Of a stretch of DNA of 64,000 bases, positions 58,466 through 64,000 are shown piece after piece. Under the pieces are notes generated by a model, which had not been told where the DNA came from, did no database searches, and worked only from the letters and a program-made list of their open reading frames with translations. The position numbers and the translations under genes are program-made. The DNA is from JARBUG01 sp035628915 (GTDB lineage: Bacteria; Bacillota; Sulfobacillia; Symbiobacteriales; Symbiobacteriaceae): the NCBI GenBank assembly GCA_035628915.1, contig DASPIW010000007.1, forward strand, positions 62,001 to 126,000, given 5' to 3'. Positions within the stretch are counted from its first letter, which is position 1. Each line of letters opens with the position of its first letter.

Positions 58466-58612
58466 TTGACGATCATGCGTCGGGCTACGGAGGATCATTC
58501 GAACACCGGCTTGTTTGGCGAACTCCGCCGCAAGCATGGACTCTTCGCGGCTGCCAAGGGAGGAGTATGTCCTTTTACCGGCGCAGCCGCAACCCGGCCA
58601 ACTCTCGGCTAA
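58466..58612 (+). CDS. 48-residue leader ORF
   Basis: TTG 58466 lies five bases after GGAGGTGA and about 30 nt from the predicted transcript start. The product begins MTIMRRATEDHSNTGLFGEL and continues with basic and Ala/Gly-rich residues plus one Cys (GGVCPFTGAAA); no family or signal peptide is seen, and no run of one regulatory codon stands out. The stop at 58610-58612 is 23 bp before the first of two terminators, the position expected for a leader peptide whose translation affects RNA folding. It could equally be a small functional protein. Confidence 0.6.
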   Translation: MTIMRRATEDHSNTGLFGELRRKHGLFAAAKGGVCPFTGAAATRPTLG

Positions 58613-58635
58613 CTCTGCCGAGCAGCTTGTCATGG

Positions 58636-58711
58636 CCACGGGAGCGCAGGCGCCCGTGGTTTTTCCTTTTGCGAAAGGCCACGGGGGCCGCTGCGTCCCC
58701 GTGGCCTTTTT
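58636..58711 (+). terminator. Tandem terminators with a mutually exclusive antiterminator
   Basis: Hairpin 1: CCACGGG 58636-58642 with CCCGTGG 58653-58659, then TTTTTCCTTTT. Hairpin 2: AAGGCCACGGGG 58675-58686 with CCCCGTGGCCTT 58697-58708, then TTT. The 3' arm of hairpin 1 can instead pair with the 5' arm of hairpin 2 (CCCGTGG with CCACGGG 58679-58685), extended by CCTTT/AAAGG, which would dissolve both terminators. No promoter is visible between here and the GTPase start. Confidence 0.75.
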
Positions 58712-58737
58712 GTTCACGCAAAAGGAGGTTGATTTGC

Positions 58738-59685
58738 ATGCCCATTCCGCATCAGGAGATGAAGCGGATCATCAAACGCCGGATCATCGGCATTGAGGGG
58801 ACCGATCGGATACACGTGTTGAAGGAGTTACTGAAGCAGTTCCCCGGGTACTATTCGGGCCCCTACGGGGAACTGCGCAAGTGGGTGCAGGATCTCATTG
58901 AGGAAGCCCAGCGTCGCAGAGGCGTAAAGCATCAGGACCAGTTCTTTGTGCCGAAGGAAGGGGCGGCCCAGGTGGTGCTGGTCGGCCCGCCGAACGCCGG
59001 CAAGTCGTCGCTGCTCAAGGCGCTGACGGGCCGGCAGGTCGCCGTCGGCGATTATCCGTTTACGACGTTGCGGCCCGTGGCCGGCATGGTGAAAGTGGGC
59101 GGCGCCGTGGTGCAACTGGTGGACCTGCCCGGGCTCCTGGACGGGGCCGTCGATGGCAAGGGCGGGGGGCGCGCCCTCTTGGGGTGCGTCCGCCAGGCGG
59201 ATGCGGCGCTGTTCGTGGCGCCGCTAACGCCGGAGGGCGTCGCGGATTCGCAGGCGGTCTTTGCCGAAGTGACTGCTGAGGCGGAGATCGATCTGCCGTT
59301 TGGATTGGTGGGCACGAAGGCGGACCTGCCGGGGGCGGCGGAGTGCTGGGCCGAGGTGGTTGCATCGTTGGCGCCCGGTGTCCCGGTGGTTCGTTGCTCC
59401 GTCGCTGCGGGAGAGGGCCTTGAAGAGGTGCAGGCCCTGGTGTGGAGCCTCTGCGGGCTGAAACGGGTCTATTGCAGACCCCGGGGAAAGGGCATCGCGG
59501 CAGAGCCCGTGGTGCTGGGCCCCGCGGGGACGGTGGAGGAGTTCGTGTCAGCGCTGAATCGGGCGTGGATCGGGCATGTGGCTGCGGCGCGGGTGGCGGG
59601 TCCATCCGTACGCTTTGCCGGCCAGTCCGTCGGGATGGGCCATGTCCTGGCGGATGGCGACGTCGTCGAACTGGTTCTCCGGTAG
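58738..59685 (+). CDS. DRG/Obg-like GTPase with TGS domain
   Basis: 315 residues from ATG 58738, nine bases after AAAGGAGG. After a basic helical N-terminus (about 1-75), the G domain has G1 VGPPNAGKSSLLKALTG, G2 region YPFTTLRPVAGM, G3 LVDLPGLLDGA, G4 VGTKADLP and a G5-like CSVAAGEG. The C-terminal about 75 residues form a TGS-like domain (VYCRPRGKG ... GTVEEFVSALNRAW ... VRFAGQSVGMGHVLADGDVVELV). This architecture is that of DRG proteins rather than bacterial Obg/CgtA, which has a glycine-rich N-domain. Ribosome- or stress-linked function is likely by family. Expression must pass two terminators. Confidence 0.9.
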   Translation: MPIPHQEMKRIIKRRIIGIEGTDRIHVLKELLKQFPGYYSGPYGELRKWVQDLIEEAQRRRGVKHQDQFFVPKEGAAQVVLVGPPNAGKSSLLKALTGRQVAVGDYPFTTLRPVAGMVKVGGAVVQLVDLPGLLDGAVDGKGGGRALLGCVRQADAALFVAPLTPEGVADSQAVFAEVTAEAEIDLPFGLVGTKADLPGAAECWAEVVASLAPGVPVVRCSVAAGEGLEEVQALVWSLCGLKRVYCRPRGKGIAAEPVVLGPAGTVEEFVSALNRAWIGHVAAARVAGPSVRFAGQSVGMGHVLADGDVVELVLR

Positions 59686-59700
59686 CCGTGGGGCGCCAGG

Positions 59701-61872
59701 CTATTGGCCGCCGTTGGCCCGGATACACTTCAGCAGTTGGTCATCGGGCGGCAGGGGCTGGCCGATTGGGGCGCAGGTCGCGGCGCACAGGGTGACCCTG
59801 ATGCTGCTCCGGTTGGCTTTGATGTCGGCCAGCGTCACGCCGGCGCAGTTCTTGCCGCCCGTGGCGGGAGGCTTCTGTTGCGGTGGCTGCTGCTGGGGCG
59901 GCTGCGGGGGCGCCGCCGGCTGGATGATCGGCATGCGTACGCAGGCGCCGGTGTCGAGGCGGGTCACCTTGAGGGTGGCCTGATCGGTGGCATTGAAGAA
60001 CTTGAACGGCCACGAGACAGAGCCGGGGCCGTCCAGGTGCTTTTTCGACAGACCGCCGATGGAGCCAGGGCCCTGCATTTCGATCTGGACGTCGACGCCG
60101 CTCTTACCGGTCGCCGGGATGACCGCCTTGATCGTGTACTCTTGCGGGGCGGTCATCTCGGCGCTGCCGTCGATAGCCGCCAGCTTTTCCAATGTGGCGC
60201 GGTCGACCGGCGCCAGGCCCTGCGCCTGGCGAGCGTCGTTGATCACCTGGAGTACGGCGTTGTCGAGCCGGAGCACCCGGCCGCCCAGGACCGGATCGAC
60301 CTGGGTGATGCGGCCGGTGACGGCCACTTCGGTGCCGGCGGTCTCGACGAGGATCCGCTTGATCTCCGCAGCGGAGAGCTTTGGGTTGATAGACCGCAGG
60401 ACAGCTGCCGCTCCGGTCACCTGCGGCGCCGCAAAGCTGGTGCCGTCGTTATAGACCAGCTTACCGTCGGCGCCGACGCCGGTGGGAACGCTCTCCCCCT
60501 GGGCCGCCAGCGTCACCTCTCCGCCTTTGGCGGCGTAGTTTGTGAAGCTGGTCCGCTTGCCTTCGGCGGTGACGGCCCCGACGGTGATCACGTTCGGCAG
60601 CGGCTGCCCGCCCAGGCTGTAGTTCTGGCCGTCCAGCGCCCCGCCTTCGTTGCCGGCGGCGGCCACGAAGAGCACGTCGGGGTGCTCAGTGGCCATGCGG
60701 GTGAGGAACTGGCGCCAGAGCTGAGCCTTCAGCTGGTTAGCCGGCTCCGGTTTGCTCGAGCCCATCGAGTAGTTGATGATAGTGGCACCGCTGTCGATCT
60801 GCTTCGCGACATGGGCGAAGGTGTTGAAGGTATAAGTGGCACCGTTCACCGTCACCTGGGCGGCGTCCTTGGGGTCGGGCAGGGCCGGCGTGAGCGGCTT
60901 GCCGACGCCGGCGTTGCGGACGGTGACGGTGAGGTGTTCGCTCAGGCCGCCCGCCACGCCCATGATCCCGGAGTTGCCCCAGTCGGCGGCGACCATGTGG
61001 GTGACCTGGGTGCCGTGGTTGAGGCCGGCGGTGGCAGAATCCTGCTGATCCACGCCGGCGATCTTGACCTTGCCCCTGATCTCCGTGGATTGGGCGTCCA
61101 GGGCGCTGTCGACGACGCCCACATGGACGCCGTTCAGCTTGACGCCGCTGGCGCGAATCAGGTTGTAGGCGGCTTCCATGCCGATCATGCGGTAGGGATA
61201 GCTGCCCGGGCCCTGGGCGTACGCGGGGCTGTCGCCCAGCATGCTGCAGCGGACACCGGGCTCTTTGAAGAACTCCAGACTGTTGGCGCCGGCCAAGGCG
61301 ACGCCCTCGGTCCTTGCTGCAGCGGCGACAGCGCTGATCAGATCTGCTTCGGTGGCGCCTTTGGTTTCGACTAAGTACAGGTCCAGGAACGGGAACTCGC
61401 CGACTACGGCGGCGCCCAGACTGGCGGCAAGCTTGTCCGCATCGCTGCGAGCTGCGCCTTCAGCAAGCTGGACGACGACCTGGTTGGCGGGCGCATAGCC
61501 CCACTGTTTGGTCCGAATCACTTTCTCCGGGGCGGGCGTTTTGAAGGTGGCTGTGCCCAGGGTGCGTGTCGGGCCGCCGGTGGTGGCGGGCGGGGATTCC
61601 GTGGGCCAGATGAGGTAGGCGCCCACCGCCAGCGCGATGATCGTCAGGATGCCGACCCAGGCACCGCTGCTCCGGCGCCGAGGGGGAGGCGGCGGGGGAT
61701 ATTGGAGGGGTGGGGGATATTGGAGGGGCGGGGGATATTGGAGGGGTGGGGGATACTGCGGAGGCGGGGGGTACTGTGGCGGCGGGGGCGGCGCGGCCTG
61801 AACGGGCGCACCGCATTCGCCGCAGAACCGGTCATCCTCGTTGATTCGGGCACCGCAATGCTGGCAGTACAT
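59701..61872 (-). CDS. Membrane-anchored subtilisin-like protease with cytoplasmic zinc ribbon
   Basis: 723 residues from ATG 61872 behind GAGGAGG. The N-terminus is a zinc ribbon (MYCQHCGARI...FCGECGAP; two CxxC pairs), then tandem QYPPPL repeats (about 33-60), RRR and one membrane helix (AWVGILTIIALAVGAYLIW). Outside lies an S8 domain with Asp in VGVVDSALD, His in GLNHGTQVTH, Asn in AAAGNEGG and Ser in NDGTSFAAPQVTGAA, preceded by an inhibitor-like propeptide region (VVVQLAEGAARSDADKLAASLGA). A beta domain and a Gln/Pro-rich stretch precede the final Cys-bearing CAGVTLADIKANRSS segment. The zinc ribbon would stay inside the cell, as in other zinc-ribbon-TM sensor proteins. Confidence 0.9.
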   Translation of the reverse strand: MYCQHCGARINEDDRFCGECGAPVQAAPPPPPQYPPPPQYPPPLQYPPPLQYPPPLQYPPPPPPRRRSSGAWVGILTIIALAVGAYLIWPTESPPATTGGPTRTLGTATFKTPAPEKVIRTKQWGYAPANQVVVQLAEGAARSDADKLAASLGAAVVGEFPFLDLYLVETKGATEADLISAVAAAARTEGVALAGANSLEFFKEPGVRCSMLGDSPAYAQGPGSYPYRMIGMEAAYNLIRASGVKLNGVHVGVVDSALDAQSTEIRGKVKIAGVDQQDSATAGLNHGTQVTHMVAADWGNSGIMGVAGGLSEHLTVTVRNAGVGKPLTPALPDPKDAAQVTVNGATYTFNTFAHVAKQIDSGATIINYSMGSSKPEPANQLKAQLWRQFLTRMATEHPDVLFVAAAGNEGGALDGQNYSLGGQPLPNVITVGAVTAEGKRTSFTNYAAKGGEVTLAAQGESVPTGVGADGKLVYNDGTSFAAPQVTGAAAVLRSINPKLSAAEIKRILVETAGTEVAVTGRITQVDPVLGGRVLRLDNAVLQVINDARQAQGLAPVDRATLEKLAAIDGSAEMTAPQEYTIKAVIPATGKSGVDVQIEMQGPGSIGGLSKKHLDGPGSVSWPFKFFNATDQATLKVTRLDTGACVRMPIIQPAAPPQPPQQQPPQQKPPATGGKNCAGVTLADIKANRSSIRVTLCAATCAPIGQPLPPDDQLLKCIRANGGQ
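61694..61765 (-). repeat. 18-bp tandem repeat encoding QYPPPL/P units
   Basis: Four 18-bp units starting at 61694, 61712, 61730 and 61748 (GGGGGATATTGGAGGGG plus one base on the plus strand; the fourth diverged), within the protease gene. Whole-codon units mean copy-number change alters linker length without frameshift. Confidence 0.85.
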
Positions 61873-62166
61873 GGCGATCCTCCTCGGTCCGACCTTGATT
61901 CTAATGATACCCGCGCCATTGTTCCCGTGTACTACCCGCCGGGGGAGGATGGCCCCAGGCACCCTGTGGGCCCTACCCGTCTGTACTGCCCGCCCTCCGC
62001 CCATCTGCCGCAAATCGTTGGGCCGGAAGTCTACGGCCGCGGCCGGGTGATAGTGCGTCGGTGCGGGTTAAGTGGGCCTCATAAGCCGATTGTAGGCCTA
62101 ATTGCCAAGTGTTACGGTGTTTACGGCGAAATGGCTTCTGTCACTTCCATCCAATCGGTTCCCCGC

Positions 62167-62178
62167 TCCGATATCGGA
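62167..62178. promoter_or_regulatory. Perfect 12-bp palindrome next to the ribosome site of the dehydrogenase gene
   Basis: TCCGATATCGGA sits against AAGGAGG in the 326-bp divergent gap 61873-62198. The rest of that gap has no ORF and no promoter I can defend on either strand. Confidence 0.4.
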
Positions 62179-62198
62179 AGGAGGCCAGGGCGGTCTAC

Positions 62199-64000
62199 AT
62201 GAGTACTTACCGGATTGATCAGCACCCGATTCTGCCCAGCGCCCACCGTGAACCCGTGTCATTCTACTGGCAGGGAGAGGAACTCCAAGCCCTCCAGGGG
62301 GAGACCATCTCCTCCGCCCTGTTTGCCAACGGCATCCGGACTTTTGGCCACCACCACAAGGACGGCGCCCCGCAGGGCATCTTCTGCGCCAATGGCCAGT
62401 GCGCCCAGTGTCTCGTCCTGGCTGATGGCATGCCCGTCAAGTCATGCATGGAACTGGTCAGGCAAAATATGCACGTGGCCCCGGCTGACGGGCTGCCCGA
62501 ACTGCCCCGCTATTGCACCCAGGCTCCGGCAAAGGCGCCCACGCCCGAGCTCGAAATTCCCGTGCTGATCATCGGCGGCGGTCCTTCGGGCCTCGCAGCC
62601 GCAGCGCAGCTTGGCCGTCTCGGCATCCGCTGCGTCCTGGTCGACGACAAGCACCGCCTCGGCGGCAAGCTCGTCTTGCAGACCCACCGTTTCTTCGGCT
62701 CCACCAACGCCGTTTGGGCCGGCACCCGCGGCATCGACATCGCCACCAAGCTGGAGCAGCAGGTGCGCGAGCAGCCCGCGGTGGAGATCTGGCTCAACTC
62801 CACAGCCGTCGCCGTCTTCAGCGACCGGAAGGTCGGTATTCTGAAGGAAGGCCACCAGTACATGCTGGTCAAGCCGCAGGTTCTGCTCGTTGCCACGGGC
62901 GCCCGCGAGAAGACCCTCACCTTTAGGGGGAATACCTTGCCCGGCGTCTACGGCGCCGGCGCTTTCCAGACGCTCGTCAACCGCGACCTCGTCCGCCCCA
63001 CCCAGCGGCTCTTCATCGTGGGCGGCGGCAACGTCGGCCTAATCGCCGGGTACCATGCCCTCCAGGCCGGCATTGATGTCGTCGGGCTGGTCGAGGCGGC
63101 GCCCGAATGCGGCGGCTACAAGGTCCACAAGGACAAGCTGGCCCGCATGGGCGTTCCCATTTACACATCGCATACGATCCTCAGCGCCAAGGGCACCGAC
63201 GCCGTCGAATCGGTCACCGTCGCCCGGGTCGACGAGAAGTTCCGGCCGGTACCCGGCACGGAGCGCTCTTTCGCGTGCGACACCATCCTGATCGCCGTGG
63301 GCCTGGACCCGGTCAATGAGTTCTACCTCAAAGCGAAAGAGTTTGGCATGACCGTCTTCGCGGCGGGTGATGCCGAAGAGATCGCAGAGGCGTCGGCGGC
63401 CATCTTCTCCGGCAAGATTAGCGGTCTGGAAGTGGCAAAGGCGCTGGGTTACGCGGCGGGCGAGGTGCCGGGCGACTGGTACCGCATGTCGGAGATTCTG
63501 AAGTCCCGTCCGGGCAGGAACTTCGGCGAGCAGATTCCGGATTGGGAGCAGGGCGTCTTCCCCGTCTTCCACTGCACGCAGGAGATTCCGTGCAACCCCT
63601 GCACGTCGGCCTGCCCCAACGGGCTGATCAGCATCGACGAGAGCGACATCCGCATGGTGCCCGCGTTTAGCCAGACCGGCCCCACCGGCAAGTCCTGCGG
63701 CGGCTGCGAGAAGTGCGTCACCACCTGCCCGGGCCTCGCGATCACCATGGTCGACTACCGCAAGGACCCCGACTTCCCCGAAGTGACCGCGTCCTATGAG
63801 TTCCTGAAGGACAACATCCGCGTCGGTGATATCGTCACCGTGCTGGACACCGAAGGCAAAGAACTGTGCGATGTGCCCGTCACCGCCGTGCGGGCCCTGA
63901 AGGCGTACGACCGGACCATCGCCGTCCGCATGAAGGCCCCGAAGGCGTTCGCCAAGCGGATTGCCGGCATCCGGGTGCAGAAGCCCGAAGTGACCTCCGC
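62199..64000 (+). CDS. SoxA-type FAD/NAD(P) dehydrogenase alpha subunit with 2Fe-2S and 4Fe-4S domains (partial)
   Basis: Open to the window end (600 residues seen). ATG 62199 is 14 bp after AAGGAGG, a long spacing. The N-terminus is a SoxA-type 2Fe-2S domain (FCANGQCAQCLVLADG...SCM). Then an FAD fold (VLIIGGGPSGLAAAAQLG; LLVATGARE) and an NAD(P) fold (LFIVGGGNVGLIAGYHAL), ATGAR/VGLDP and AAGDAEE. A ferredoxin-like insert provides Cys in HCTQEIPCNPCTSACPNG and CGGCEKCVTTCPG, enough for two clusters. Architecture resembles dye-linked proline or opine dehydrogenase and sarcosine oxidase alpha subunits, so a beta subunit with FAD is expected just beyond the window. Substrate is probably an N-substituted or cyclic amino acid. 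Confidence 0.9.
   Translation, partial: MSTYRIDQHPILPSAHREPVSFYWQGEELQALQGETISSALFANGIRTFGHHHKDGAPQGIFCANGQCAQCLVLADGMPVKSCMELVRQNMHVAPADGLPELPRYCTQAPAKAPTPELEIPVLIIGGGPSGLAAAAQLGRLGIRCVLVDDKHRLGGKLVLQTHRFFGSTNAVWAGTRGIDIATKLEQQVREQPAVEIWLNSTAVAVFSDRKVGILKEGHQYMLVKPQVLLVATGAREKTLTFRGNTLPGVYGAGAFQTLVNRDLVRPTQRLFIVGGGNVGLIAGYHALQAGIDVVGLVEAAPECGGYKVHKDKLARMGVPIYTSHTILSAKGTDAVESVTVARVDEKFRPVPGTERSFACDTILIAVGLDPVNEFYLKAKEFGMTVFAAGDAEEIAEASAAIFSGKISGLEVAKALGYAAGEVPGDWYRMSEILKSRPGRNFGEQIPDWEQGVFPVFHCTQEIPCNPCTSACPNGLISIDESDIRMVPAFSQTGPTGKSCGGCEKCVTTCPGLAITMVDYRKDPDFPEVTASYEFLKDNIRVGDIVTVLDTEGKELCDVPVTAVRALKAYDRTIAVRMKAPKAFAKRIAGIRVQKPEVTS

Noticed and set aside
58567..58737. In-frame upstream start for the GTPase
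   Set aside because: The extension would translate through both terminator hairpins and has a poor ribosome-site spacing; ATG 58738 has an ideal one.

Overview
The window is a GC-rich, densely packed bacterial chromosome segment with very short gaps, Shine-Dalgarno-led starts that are often GTG or TTG, TTGACA-N17-TATNNT type promoters, GC-stem/U-tract terminators and a tRNA with encoded CCA. Gene content (BstA-type DinB protein, YpmS-like and LCP-like anchored proteins, ISP-like subtilisin, LexA box of the GAAC-N4-GTT(C/T) type, SH3b/amidase autolysin) points to a GC-rich Firmicutes-type organism, plausibly a Symbiobacterium-like thermophile; this placement is inference, not a database result. 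No rRNA, CRISPR array or intact insertion sequence was seen.

Layout. 1-6.1 kb: end of an alpha/alpha-barrel protein, an endonuclease III homologue, a GH73 glucosaminidase, a membrane GGDEF-EAL protein, BstA and two tiny proteins. 6.3-22.7 kb: one long plus-strand carbohydrate island: GH1 beta-glucosidase, a TIM-barrel glycosidase, racemase-like protein, class II ketose-bisphosphate aldolase, DUF624 membrane protein, a degenerate ROK protein, a double metallo-beta-lactamase protein, a decayed GH84 gene, a GH100-like glycosidase, a GH2 enzyme, a short class II aldolase, a four-carbon acid sugar kinase and an FGGY kinase. A 192-nt nested hairpin sits in its middle. The island would hydrolyse glycosides, phosphorylate sugars or sugar acids and cleave them by aldolases.

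22.8-38.6 kb: ferritin, DUF2500 protein, LysR with split chromate transporter, tRNA-Arg(CCT), a repeat-rich gap resembling an insertion-sequence remnant, MATE transporter, HD-GYP protein, ABC exporter pair, GDSL lipoprotein, a two-component system divergently transcribed from a 26-bp palindrome, UV endonuclease UvsE, a YpmS-like protein and a newly noted 58-residue secreted peptide.

38.7-46.9 kb: an acyl-CoA synthetase facing a tungsten aldehyde:ferredoxin oxidoreductase-MoaD operon. The latter has a textbook sigma-54 promoter, and its likely activator gene ends in a cluster of GACAC/GTGTC repeats that look like the enhancer. A GntR regulator with a perfect operator heads a TSUP/DUF1634 transport operon.

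47-64 kb: SH3b-AMIN-amidase autolysin, aminotransferase, MurD, a gap with a recurring 11-bp motif, GNAT, an SOS-box operon of two Y-family polymerases, two subtilisins (one soluble, one with zinc ribbon and membrane anchor), an LCP-like protein, a DRG/Obg-like TGS GTPase whose leader encodes a 48-residue peptide followed by two tandem terminators able to form a competing antiterminator, and the start of a SoxA-type iron-sulfur flavoprotein dehydrogenase cut by the window end.
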